Shown one piece after another: positions 11,757 through 23,000 of a DNA stretch of 64,000 nucleotides (position 1 is its first letter; the number at the start of each line of letters is the position of its first letter). The position numbers and the translations under genes are program-made. Source of the stretch: Lyophyllum atratum (taxonomy: Eukaryota > Basidiomycota > Agaricomycetes > Agaricales > Lyophyllaceae); NCBI GenBank assembly GCA_014905825.1, contig JACGCN010000007.1, forward strand, positions 1,984,001 to 2,048,000. Direction: 5' to 3'. The notes beneath the pieces were generated by a model. The model was not told the DNA's origin, made no database searches, and saw only the letters and a program-made list of their open reading frames with translations.

Positions 11757-11787
11757 TAGTGATTTTCATTTCAAATGAAAATCACTA
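11757..11787. repeat. perfect 15-bp palindrome with a one-base centre
   Basis: TAGTGATTTTCATTT, a single C, then its exact reverse complement. It lies about 100 bases beyond the 3' end of the dioxygenase gene and carries the same TGAAAATCAC core as the dispersed motif. It could act as a terminator-like hairpin or a protein-binding site. Confidence 0.7.
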
Positions 11788-11885
11788 CCCTATTACAGGA
11801 ATATATATCTCTTACTCACAAGTGCAATGAGCGACGAAAAACACGGTCTATATTTCAAGTGTGGGCTACTTCTACTTTACTAGTG

Positions 11886-13430
11886 CTACGTAAATGTCTT
11901 CAATTCCGCGAGGGTCGAGAAAAGAGAGAGTCCATGCACCCAGCGTTGCTCAGACTTCGTAGCGGCGTGGTTGAAGTCCTCCTCCGATAAACCTTGGAAA
12001 AACTCCTTATCAGACTTCATCCCGTGCTCTGCCCACCGAAACAAGCCACCTGCGCTGTACTGTGTAAAAGAGTACCGAGTCTCGTGGGCCCGGACGGGTG
12101 CATTAGAGTGCTCGATTACCGCTGATGGGATGAGTATCGTGGATCCAGGGGGAAACTCGACTACGAGTCCGAGTTGCCAGAGGACTATGTGGCCGCCGAG
12201 CTGCGGGTCGAAGGAGCCCAGGGCTGTGATGGCGCACCACCCGTACGGTAAGTTCGCGAAGTCCTTATGGCGGTAGCAGACCGTCTGCGGGCCCAGGTTG
12301 AATACGGCAGCCGCGAACACGCTGCGTGGCCAGTTACGCTTCAGGTCGGGGTCGTGGGCGCAGAGCTGGTCCATACACTTTGCATACTCCGCGTAAAGCC
12401 TCGGCGCCCATGTGGCAAATACACCTGTTGGTACTGGTTAGCTCGGGATCCGAACGAAGAGGCGGGGACTTACTGGACGCGAAGGTGGCAAGCCTTTCGA
12501 AGGCGTGCTCCTCCAGCAGCTCATCGACCAGGGCAGCGTTGACAGCGTTCTGGGGCCTGAGGTTGCACGGTGCCGTCCTCCCTCCGCCGTGTGCGAAGCC
12601 TGAAGCCAACGTGGGGAACTTGCCGCGGGTGTGGTGCGTTTGCTGGGGAGAAAACTTTCCTGTAGTTCGCGCCTTCTCGAGGAGCGCCGCAGCTTTGGAG
12701 AGTGCACCTTGCCAGGTTTCTCCAGGAGGCTGCCCAGCGAGAAGCCCAATGACACGCTCGGTGCGATCCAGAAGGGGCTTCGGCGCCTTTCCGAGCCAAG
12801 GTACGCGGCGGAGGTTTGCGAGTTTGAGCAGCTGTGAAAGGCTAAGTACCCGGGGTGGCCTAGTGGACTTTACGCCGATGAAGCCGCTCGAGGCAACGCG
12901 GAGGCCCTCAGGCTGGACGTTGGTTCGCACAGGCGCTGATGAGCCCACAAATTTCGAGCGCACACCCGGCCTCACCGTGTTGACCGTGCCATCGCCTGCG
13001 TCAGCCTGGCGCTGGCGCTTCCGCCGCTGATGTCCCTGGTTTTTCTCTCTGCGCTTCTTGCATGCGGATTTGCCAGTGCTTGGGGCTGCTGAGGACAGGG
13101 GCGGTGGTGGGGAGAGATGGGCGGGTGGTGCGTCACGAGGTGTTGGTGCTGAGGAGGAGGGCAAGTCAGCAGGTGCTGGTGATGCGGCTCGAGAGGTTGG
13201 CGCTGATGAAAGAGGAGAGTCAGAGAATAGGTGTTCGAGCTCGTCCCGTTCGTCGTAGATGCTCTGAAGGAGAGCGTCTTCGAACGAGAAGAATGTGTCA
13301 GTAGGCAGGATGCCCTCCCACGCGGCGTAAGTGGCTCCTGAGCGTGTCTGCAACGAGACAACTGTGAGGTGCGGTGGGGTCGAACCTGTTGCCAACTCAC
13401 CTGGCGACCTGTACCTTGTAACGTAGACAT
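11886..13430 (-). CDS. TET/JBP-like 2-oxoglutarate/Fe(II)-dependent dioxygenase, three exons
   Basis: Start ATG at 13430; exons 13430-13401, 13347-12474 and 12424-11886, all in frame, 480 residues. Residues 1 to about 200 are low-complexity and basic (RRKRQRQ), plausibly nuclear and DNA-contacting. The C-terminal catalytic region holds FAAAVFNLGPQTVCYRHKDF with the HxD iron ligands (about H353, D355), GGHIVLW, PPGSTILIPSAVIEHSNAP with the distal His (about 406), and ETRYSFTQYSAGG with an Arg eleven residues after that His, the usual 2-oxoglutarate anchor. This is the order expected for the TET/JBP family, which oxidises 5-methylcytosine or thymine in DNA. TET/JBP genes are known to have expanded with KDZ transposons in basidiomycetes; here the gene is head-to-head with a KDZ transposase. 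All key residues are present, so it looks functional. Substrate is inferred. Confidence 0.8.
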
Positions 13431-13683
13431 GATGAACCTGGCAAGGTAAGAGGGCATCAGCACATGGAGCTAAAAGGAGTGGTGGGCCGCGGCCAGCCCC
13501 AATAGAGTCCCGGGCTCAAGTCTCAGTTGGGGCGCGACGCGACCTCCTTGACTTACCAGGCACGATGAGAGACGCGACCGGCGCGGTGAGTTGCAAGTGG
13601 TGAGCAACCAAAACGGGTTGCAAAAGTGTAACCGAAAACAGTCACGTGCGTCAGGTGACAGGAACTTCCAAGTGCCACTGTCT
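13431..13683. promoter_or_regulatory. shared bidirectional promoter region of dioxygenase and KDZ transposase
   Basis: Only 253 bases separate the two divergent ATGs (13430 minus, 13684 plus). The interval is GC-rich with GGGCCGCGGCC-like and GGGGCGCGACGCGACC sequence near 13488-13545, rich in CpG. A possible extra non-coding or upstream exon of the transposase (ATG at 13564 followed by a GTGAG donor at about 13585) lies inside it. No TATA box is evident. Confidence 0.45.
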
Positions 13684-16600
13684 ATGCTGAAACGAAAACG
13701 TCCTGACCTCTCGAAGGCCGCTTACCACGACCGTGTGGTGCTGGAGGATGACTTTGAAATCATCCATTCACGCGATGCTCAATCCAGAAGAGTCGGAAAC
13801 TCATCCCGCGTCGTGGAGAGCCAGCGGTCCCCTCAGCGCGGCCGTACCTCTTGGCTAGTGGGCTCGCGTTGGGAGCCTGAAGATGACATGGAACTCGCGT
13901 TGGATCCTAACGGGGACTGGTACGACGAAGCACTCGACGCACCTGTCATGGAGGACCCCCCTACTCACAAGGTGCAGCCTAAGAAGAAAAAGCGTACCAA
14001 GATTGCTGTGAGTAACTTACACTCCCAGTCATTTATGCACCTTGAGCTTATGCTTTGACAGACGCGCCCGACTGTTTTCTGGAAGGAACGACATCGCGAG
14101 AGTTATCTTGACGAGCTCATACGCTGGGAAGGGCGTGGAGACGCACGAAGTCAGCCTCACTGCGTTGACTGTGTAGCCCGCAAGACGTTGAACCCCGCTG
14201 ACGCCGAGGTTCGATGCATGGACTGCTTTGGAGCCGACCTCATTTGCCCTAGTTGTTGCTGCAAGCGTCATCGCCGGGCACCTTTCCACCGGGTAGAGGT
14301 ACGCCGTTTCATCTAGGTTTCACCGAGGGCTCGCTGACCCAACCGCTTTAGCGCTGGACAGGCACGCATTTCGTCAAGACATCCCTCAAAGACCTCGGTC
14401 TGAAGGTCCAGCTCAATCACAGCAGCATGCAGTGCCCGAACCCCGAACCCTGCCACGTCCAATTTCGCGTCTTGCACACGAACGGGATCCATGACGTCGC
14501 ACTGCAGTATTGCGGGTGCCGCCCGCTCCCGCGTCATATTCAACTCCTGCGCCGTGGCCTCTTTCCCGCAAGTCAACTCACCGTCAAGACATGCGCTTCC
14601 TTCCAGCTTCTCCGCCAGCTACACCTACTTGGGCTCACTACCAAGGCCTCCACGTACGACTTCTACCGCACGCTCGAGAAGCTCACCGACAATACTGGCC
14701 TCTGCGTCCCAAAGTCAAGGTATCGCCCGCTGCAGAGGATGTGCCTTCAGTGGCGGCACCTCGTTATGCTGAAGCGGGGTGGTAGGGGGCATGATCCGTC
14801 TGGCGCGGCGGGCACGGAGGAGGGGGAGCTGGCGGTGCCTTGCCTGACCTGTCCTCACCCAGGCAAGAACCTTCCCGAAGGCTGGGAGAAGGCGCCAAAG
14901 GAGACCGCGTGCGTTGACTTACCCTTTGTATGCGAGCAGAAACCTGACGAATTTGACAGATTCCTCTACGCAACAATGGTCGCAATGGATGCGAACTTCC
15001 GCCTCAAGCAGCAGCTGGTTTCTTCCTATTCTCAGGATCCAGGGCTAGGCACGGGTCTTTCATACATGGTCCGCCGTGAGCCATACGAGAAATATGTTCT
15101 GAGTAAGGCTTCTCAAGGAGACGTGAGTTACCACGCTTCTCCTCGCTGCACTTCACTCTGACTGTACCACAGATCAGCACCTGCGTCGGGTTCGCGGCCC
15201 TGTCCAAGGCCAACACGAAGTTTTCGAAAGGCCTGCGATACACGGGAGTCGCTGCCGTTTCCTGCTCAAGAGGCGAGATGATACTCCCGTGTGGGGTGGG
15301 AGATCTGATCAAGGGCGAGCGGTGCGTTTATTTGCCTCACATGCTGCTCCGTGCTGACCAGTGCCTGGGCTGTAGATACCCAAACATGGACTTTGTCTTC
15401 GCCAGCGCTCTGCGATTCTTTTCGTTCGCCATTCTCCTGGTATCCTACGACATCGCTTGCCAATGGATCAAGAACTTCTACCTACGCATGGAAGATTGGC
15501 CCGACGGCCTCCACCTCAGCCCCCGCTCCCGCGTTATCCCGGCCATCCCGAAACTCCATGAGCCTGCTCACAAGGAGACGCACGACCAGCTCTCCTTCAA
15601 CCACATCCTCGGCGCCGGACTTACTGATGGCGAGTGTCCAGAGCGTATATGGGCTGGGCATAATGCGCTAGGGAACTCCACGAAGACCATGGGGCCGGGG
15701 TCGAGGCACGATGCCCTCGACGACCACTTCGGCTTCTGGAACTGGCTCAAATACTGCTCAATGGGTAAGTGGGGTGGCTTTCCTTCCTGACTGCGCGCTA
15801 ACTATTCCACGCAGGCAAGACCTTGATGCGCCGGTACAAGGCTGCGGTGCGTCTGCGAAACATACAAGTCGAAGGCCATCGGGGCTTCACATCCTCGATG
15901 CCGCCTACCAAAGTCGTAGCATGGCAGGCAATCTGCGTCGCTTGGGAAGAAGACACAGCGTACCCCAGGAAGGCTCCGAGCCCCTTGGTTTCCGAAATTG
16001 TCTGTACGTAGCGCTTCCATCCTCCACGCCACGCGTTCGCTGACTAGCTACGGCAGGCATTTCCGAGGCTGAAGCTCGGAAGGAGCTTGCTGAAGAAGAG
16101 AAGGAGCGGGTATCCACTGGGGGGGCGGCTCTGCATGAAACGAGCGCCTCCGCTTTCCTGGTCCTTGGATTGGACCTCGAAGACTCCCAGTAAGCTTTCC
16201 CCCCCCCTCATACTGCTACCAGCCCACTTAATTCAATATTCAGGCGCCGTGTTCGTAAGCTCGCGATAACAGGCATCCAACCCCACACCTCCCACCAGGG
16301 CGCCACCCTGGCTGAACTACGCAACTCATTACGCACTAAACTAAGGAACTGGGAGCTGCTGCGCGCCGTCTACATGCCCGGCCTCCTGCAGTTCCTACAT
16401 GACCAAGCTCGCCTTGGTCTGCCGCCCGCCGACTCCAACGAACACCCGGAACAAGCTGACCTATGGCTCCCCTCGCAACTTCCACAAGATCGTCGGGAAA
16501 ACGTTTGCATCGCAGGCCTGCCGGCGATGGAGGCCAAACTCCGCGTCACTCAGTGCTATGATGCGCTCGAGGGTATTCGACACGTCCTGCGCCTCAAGAC

Positions 16601-16922
16601 TCGGATGGTGCAGTTCCGCAACGCCAACATCCGTGGCCAGCGAGCCTCCACCCGCTCTCGCACAATGATCGACAGGGTCCACGAGCGTGCCTGCGCTTAC
16701 GCGCAGAAGTACCGTACGGCGCGGAGTCGAAACCTGCTCCTTTCTGGGGCCGGTGATTGGGAGCAGGTGCTGCGCCCCTTGGAGGACGGGGATATCCGAG
16801 CATACACCGACCCCAGCCGTCTACAGAGGGGTCCTGGTCGCCCTGGAACCCTAACGTCGTCGATGACCATGAATGCGGCTTCAGATGAAGTAAGTCTCGA
16901 CAGGCAGAGGCTGGCAGAGTAA
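13684..16922 (+). CDS. KDZ-family transposase with CxC2 cysteine cluster, eight exons
   Basis: Exons 13684-14007, 14062-14298, 14352-15122, 15173-15321, 15376-15764, 15815-16003, 16057-16189 and 16244-16922 splice into one open frame of 956 residues. Near residues 130-175 is a cysteine cluster of the CxC2 type (HCVDCVARK, RCMDC, LICPSCCCKRHRRAPFH), followed by RWTGTHFVKTSLKDLGLK. The RNase H-like core shows the expected acidic residues: MDANFRL (about D399), SYDIACQW (about D517) and GECPERIWA (about E578). The C-terminus is helical and Arg-rich. KDZ (Kyakuja-Dileera-Zisupton) transposases cut and paste DNA and typically leave 8-bp target duplications; I could not find the element's ends. The frame has no lesion, so the enzyme may be active. 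Start chosen as the first ATG of exon 1 after an in-frame stretch lacking ATG; an upstream exon is possible. Confidence 0.85.
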
Positions 16923-16935
16923 ATGGGCTGACCTG

Positions 16936-17352
16936 ATGTCCAAGCGTTCGGCGCGGATGACTGTCACGAAAACAGAAACGGAGATCATCAAGGAAACCAC
17001 TTTGATTACGATGAAGACGGTCCCAATTATACAAACCATCACCGTCACAATGCCAGGTGCATCGGCTGTCCCGATACAGGACGTTATCGCCCAGCAAGGA
17101 AGTTGTTGGGGTGGCGGTTTCTGGAGGTACGCCCTGGTGGCGGCTGGGGTGCTGTTCGCCGCCGCGCGGGGACCGATGCTCCTGAGGCCCTTGCGGTCGC
17201 TTAAGGATTCAGTCACCGAGTACGTGCATGAGTTCATGGTCCTGGTTGATTCAGTCGCCGAGTACGTGCAGGAGTACAGGTATGAGTACATGATCGTGGT
17301 TGATTCGGTCACCGAGTCCGTGCATAGGCACATGATCTTGGCTTTGTTGTGA
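16936..17352 (+). CDS. small ORF with a membrane segment and an 11-residue repeat
   Basis: ATG at 16936, only 13 bases after the transposase stop, open for 138 codons. It is Thr/Lys-rich at the N-terminus (VTKTETEIIKETTLITMKT), has a hydrophobic stretch (YALVAAGVLFAAA) near residues 67-80, then three imperfect copies of an unit like LVDSVTEYVHEF, which reflect a tandem DNA repeat near 17206-17330. The opposite strand is also open over most of this span, which lowers confidence. It may be a real small protein or non-coding repeat DNA at the end of the element. Confidence 0.35.
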   Translation: MSKRSARMTVTKTETEIIKETTLITMKTVPIIQTITVTMPGASAVPIQDVIAQQGSCWGGGFWRYALVAAGVLFAAARGPMLLRPLRSLKDSVTEYVHEFMVLVDSVAEYVQEYRYEYMIVVDSVTESVHRHMILALL

Positions 17353-17819
17353 AGGAACGGCTGTAGCGTACCTCCAAATCCCGTTCCCGCCAATCAGACG
17401 TCCCTGCTTCGAGTGGCATCTTTAAGCCTCACTTCCCCCTGAGCGATAGATGTCCAACTTAAGCATGTATTATGTGGTGTATACAAGAAGTACATCGACA
17501 TTCAGCGTGCTGTGATCAGGCGATGACTGCTAGCGTGAGGGGATGACGAGCAAGACATTTGCTACATACAAGTGGACGTCAGCGTGGTCGACTCATCTGA
17601 CAAGTGACTGACCTTCCCGGCTACCATAATCGCGTATCTGTACATGTAGGACGGAAGACCCTCATTAGCGTCGAGTGAGTCGTACCGGTCGTACTCGCAT
17701 CCTGTATATATGCGAGCGCGGCCTACGCTCAAATCTTCTTCATCCTTGCCATCCTCGCTGCCGTCGCGATCGGCCTCTGCCTCAGGACCATGTCTATCAT
17801 AAGGTCATGGAGGTACACA
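17353..17819. other. no supported gene
   Basis: Short frames only. This is the place to look for the right end of the KDZ element; no inverted terminus could be recognised by eye. Confidence 0.35.
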
Positions 17820-18302
17820 TTGATCACTCAATCTCATGGTATTATAGATGTATAGAATGGTACGAGAATGGTCCATTTTCACTATTGAAACTATGTAAAA
17901 GCTACAGCGAGCGAAACGTATGGCTGATCAGGAGGACATGCATATGGTGGTTGAAGACAGAGGAGGGAAAGAATAGACTCATGTGACGCATCACTAGTTG
18001 CTGTCAGGACAGTTAAGGGCAGGCCGTCAAAACTCAGGTGACTTGTGTGTGTGCATGTGTAAGTCACCTGAGTTTTGACGGCCTGCCCTTAACCGTCCTG
18101 GCGGCAACCAGTGATGCGTCACATAGTCTATTTTTTTCCTCCTCTGTTCTCGACCACCACGTCCCTCAAGATCAGCCCTACTTTGCTCGCCGTAGCGTCT
18201 GCTCATATATATATATATCTATGTCATATGTAGTCCTAATAGTGATCCGGACCATTCTCCTACGAATACATAGATCTAAAATGTTGAGTATGAGTGATAT
18301 CG
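17820..18302. repeat. large foldback (inverted repeat) with a 16-base loop
   Basis: The inner arms 17975-18044 and 18061-18130 are almost perfect reverse complements (CAGGTGACTT against AAGTCACCTG, outward through AAGGGCAGGCCGTCAAAACT and TGTGACGCATCACT). Homology continues outward with substitutions and small indels through CAGAGGAGG/CCTCCTCTG, GCTGATC/GATCAGC and GAGAATGGTCC/GGACCATTCTC (17864 and 18259) to about 17820 and 18302. The loop is a GT-rich GTGTGTGTGCATGTGT. Arms total about 220-230 bases. This can be a foldback/MITE-type element or a locus transcribed into a long hairpin RNA. No open frame spans it. Confidence 0.9.
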
Positions 18303-20086
18303 CTGGTGATGCCCCGAAGTGACCATGGAAACACTGCAGATGTGGAAATTTATGCACGAAGGAATACAAAATGTACATACGAAAAGATTTGGAGCAGGTG
18401 GGATGCGTCGCGTCGAGCTTGAACAAAAAAAAAAAACTCATGCGACACGAAAGCTAGGAACTGGGAATTTGTAACATACGCCAACGGTTAAGTCTCAGAG
18501 CTCAGGTCTAATTAATATGGCGATGGAGGCGGGCATGAAGAAGGTGAAGAAGATCCAGGTGTGTCCTACCTCATGAGGGTCTCTTCGCGTCTGACCCACT
18601 CTCCTCAGGTGATTCCCTGGAGAACACTCCACTTGTCGCACATATTGGACCGTCTCCCATCATTGGCTGTGTCTTGAACATGCACGCTTAAACGCAGACG
18701 AGGGAGTGTGAGACTCGTCATGACATTCAGAAATGTACTTGATGATGCAGTATTGGCAGGGGCACATTCCTGAAACAAAAGGTGGTCTGAAGTCCAAGAA
18801 AGGTTTGTTCCGCTTCTTTCGATGGCTGCCTGCGCTTACCGAACCCCCCAGCAAACTTGCCCCATGTCATCATCTGAGCGGCATGGCCAAAGGTTTGTCC
18901 CTCTTCCCCTTCATACTCGGCTGAAGATCCTCCGGATGCAGATCCTCTTCGTTTGATCCGAACGTCTGCCTCCTCAACACATAAGTTGCCCATATCTCCA
19001 GTGAGTCATCTCACGTTCAATCTCTATATTCTGTCTCATATCGCTTCGAATAGAAGCGACATATAATTCCTCAATATCAATACATGACGGCTGTCAATCC
19101 TGCAGAACACACCAGCCAGGGGTTCAACAGTCCCCGAATCATCCTAGTTCGCAAGGGTAGCACGAGGTCAATTCCGATGTTTGTGCGTCTCACATGATGC
19201 TCGAAGTGCGTTTGACCGATAATTTCCATCATTAGAATATCGATGGGCCCATTTTGGAGAAGGAGTCAGATGGTAACACGCGAAGCTGTTCATTGTGTCG
19301 AGAAGATGACAGTGAAGACCGATTCGATGGTGAGTGTCGACGATAATAAGTTATATATGGGCCGTTTGTATCTGCGCTGCACAAGTACATGCAATGACGA
19401 AAATCACCCTCAAACCTTGATTTCGAGCTACTCGTGTAGTAAATTGTATGCCCCACAATTGAGCGAAACTATGACTTCAACGACAGTCGCAAATGAAACA
19501 CTGTACCTGCAGGAAAAACATAGTCACGCCGTCAAGTCCGCTCGTGTAAGTTTCGATAACAAATCAAGCCTTCATGATCCTGATCATGTCTGATATGACC
19601 TTTCTACAGATGGTTACCAAAGCTAAAAATTTAGATGCAGATCGATAAACACATCCTTTCCCAAGTATCAGACCGGGGTAGGAGTATTAAGCAATTCGGA
19701 AGAACTATACCCAGGCGCTCCCGTTGGCTTCATGAGTCGAACTTTGCAGCTGATCAATGCTCATATGTTACGCGCACGCGCGTACGCAGTCGTATTTGGA
19801 TATAACCAGGAACCATGAACTCGACAGTGAACACCCCAGATCGTGATGATCATATTCCACTTGGAGATATACTGATTGAAAGATAAGACTGTAACTTGCG
19901 TGATTATGATTCGTTGCTCATGATGCCTTTATATACATCAGTGGTCTCTCTCTTCGAAGAGATCTAGATAGCCATCCGAGCGTCTTGTTCGCATATGCAA
20001 GGTCTGTGTTATGATCGGACTTTACTTTACTTGTCACCAACTGTTTTCTTTCCCTTGAACAGCCCCTCTAGCTGAAGTCTTCAAAC
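18303..20086. other. no supported gene
   Basis: Several open frames of 60-116 codons exist (plus 19243-19593; minus 18727-18993, reading MGNLCVEEADVRIKRRGSAS) but none has a recognisable domain or a good splice chain. 19640-20080 is AT-rich upstream sequence of the Tnp2 gene. Confidence 0.35.
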
Positions 20087-23000
20087 ATGTTTGGACGTCG
20101 CCAAAAAACAGTCATCTGCAAGTGTAGATCATACTGCACTACGTACAATCCGAATACTGGCCTGTATGAAGGCGCTGGCTTACACCAAAGTCGTAGTACG
20201 AGGGACAACCACATCAGAGACGACAATCGTCGCATCGCGCAAGAGGTAGCGACCTCACCTGGCGAACGATCACGGTCTTCACCTTCCCGCCAGCGCCCCG
20301 CTAGTCCGGCAGAGGCTGCCGTTCCTTCCAATTCTGGACGATTTTCTTTTTCTGGACACCGCCGCACGAACTCGACCATACAAGTCACCCACCCACCCGC
20401 CCCTGCCGCCACTCCAGAGTCTAGCGGGACCAATCTTATCGAACATGAGCTTATCTGGCTATCCGAGCTTCCTATTATTTCCCCCAAGTTCCCGCTCATC
20501 TTTGTAAAGGACCCCACCACCACCGGCGACTATATCCGACCATCTTCAGCCGATATTGTTCGACCAAATTCTGGTCTGTTTGCATTGGAGACCGGTCGAC
20601 GAGCTAACCGGGCCAATCGTGCATTCCTTTCCACGGAAAGCCGACTTTGCGAGCTCGCGAGTCACGTTTCTGTCATGGAGTCGCTTGAAGAAAGAGATGC
20701 TCTCTTGCATCGAATTTACACCCAATTGGGACGCTTGTCCGAGATCAAAGAGTATAGCTGGGCCGAGAGACGGGCACAACAGACGCCAGGAAGAATTTTA
20801 GTCAATACGGGTAAGCGTACATTACAGTGTTAGTGCTCCTCCCACTTAACATCGCCATCAGAGATCCACTTCCAGAAGCGCGGCCCTGTTAACATTACAT
20901 CCCGAGCCGCGGCACTGGTCTCCCTCGTCATGGAACACATATTCTTTACACCCCGTCGTGCTCTCCGGGCACATTTGGCAGGTCAGAGGGCTTTGTTGCG
21001 CACCTCCGGTGCATCTACGGATACCGTGAGGGCAATCCCGAAAGACCCTCGATCCGGTAGTTCTCAGTTTTTCCTGGACGCTGTTACTCGACAGTTCCTT
21101 TGCTGCCCCGAGTGTTTTGCCTTGTATCCATACCATCCTGGCGACAGCCCTCGTAACATTGATTCACCAGCCATTTCTTGATGTGTCTTCAAGTTAACCC
21201 CCCAAAGTCCGCCCTGCCATGCTCCGTTATGGAAAGAGCGCAATTTGGGTGGTGGTCGCACGAGAATGACACCTTGTCGCCTTTATCTCCACCAGGAGCT
21301 GAAGGCATGGGTGGGGCGCCTTCTATCACGACCTGGCCTAGAAAACCTCCTCAAAGAATGCCAATCCGCTTCCCCCGTGAACCCAGGTTTAGATGGTCCA
21401 ATACCAGATATATGGTTTTCTAAAGTGCTGCAGGCCTTGCAAGATGTAGAGGGGCGCCCCTTTTTTCCCGGCCCCCATGGAGAAGCTCGATTGGTATTTA
21501 GCCTGTCAGTCGATAGCTTCAATCCCTTCCATATGAAGACGGCAAAGCAGCAAGCCTCGTCGACAGGGATATGGCTTGTCCTTCTTAATCTTCCTCCACA
21601 CCAACGCTATCTCCCTGAAAATGTATTCCTCGTCGGGGTCATCCCAGGCCCAGATAAACCATCAACGACCCAACTGAACCACGCACTTAAATTAGTGGTG
21701 GATGACCTCCTGGAATTTTGGAAACCAGGTGTCTTTTTCTCGCGAACATACGACCACCGTGACGGAAGGCTTGCTCGAGCGATGCTGGTGCCTCTAGTTT
21801 GCGACATGCTTGCCGCCCGTCAAGTCTTGGGCCTTCCGGGTACCGCTACCGCACACTCGTTCTGTACTTTCTGTGATCTGGACATCGATGACATCGATGT
21901 CCTCGATCGACAGGAATGGCCAGCGAAGGATGTTGATCATATCCGACAATACGCAGAGCATTGGAGACGCGCTCCGAACGAAGCATTTCAGAAGGATATT
22001 TTTGAAGCATGCGGTTTGAGATGGTCAGCGTTGCTGGACCTGCCTTACTGGAACCCGGTTTTGTACGCTGTGATCGATTCTATGCATGCTCTCGACCTAG
22101 GCCTCTTCCAAAATCATCTGCGCCGACTATTTAGGATTGATGTCAAAAATGTTCCAATCGGCGGCGACGGATCCTCAGAAGCTCCTCCACCCATTCAGAA
22201 AATGGTTACGAGTAAAACTCACAAGAAGGATCTACGAAGGTGCTTCGACCTCATCCGCCAGAATCCCCGTAGCCTGCTGTTCGAGCTGCTCGGCTTTGAT
22301 CGCAAGGTCCTCTATACTGTTTGCGTTGAGAATGATATCAGAGGCGCCGGCCATAATCTAGTCGTTGGAACGCGATGGGTCTTAGCACGCAATATCGATA
22401 TTTGGGTCAGTAAATCTCCTCACTCGCGATCGTTACTCGTAAATGCTAATCCGATTGACGTACAGAGGCAACGTGCCGATTTCGACGCTGATACATTATT
22501 GGAGTCTCTAGCTTTGTCGTCTGCCTCACGTGGATTAACGCCAGCTGTAGACCTCGAGACAGATCTTGCGCCAGGTCTCCTCACGCTTCCGGAGAAAGAC
22601 CAGATTAGCATTCCGGTAGCAACGCGCCTCATCTCGCACCTCACCAATACAGAGGATCAGGTCGAAAGCAGGCGCAAGGCTTATAATCAGGCGACGGTGG
22701 TTATGTTGAGATATCTCTGTGACATCCTCGAGATCGATCATTCCGATATCGGTCAATTCAGGGGGACGAAGAAAGCATTGTTTGACCGTTTCACTGAGAC
22801 CGTAAGTCTCAGACATTCTCCAAAGCGCTTGGCACTCATACTTCTGTATATCAACAGATAGACCAAGATGAAGACAAACTGCTTGCGCTGGAGGCCTATA
22901 TTCCAGCTCGGTCCCCGACGCGCGTAGTTCTCGGGTGCGACATCATGGAGGCCGTATGGACCGATATGAAACGAACACAACTTCCCACTTGGATCAAGCC

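Larger units (their letters stand above)
10301..11787. repeat. dispersed GAAARTCACSACG motif, with hairpins
   Basis: A motif close to TGAAAATCACGACG recurs at about 10301, 10433, 11131, 11216, 11311 (weaker) and 11775. Two of these (11107-11144 and 11192-11229) are hairpin-like: GATGACTTTCA is followed after about ten bases by TGAAARTCACGAC. The interval 11027-11885 has no supported gene. Confidence 0.5.

Noticed and set aside
16881..17393. Minus-strand 170-codon frame with Ser/Thr/Tyr repeats
   Set aside because: It mirrors the repeat in the plus ORF at 16936 and overlaps the transposase end; the plus frame has the better position.
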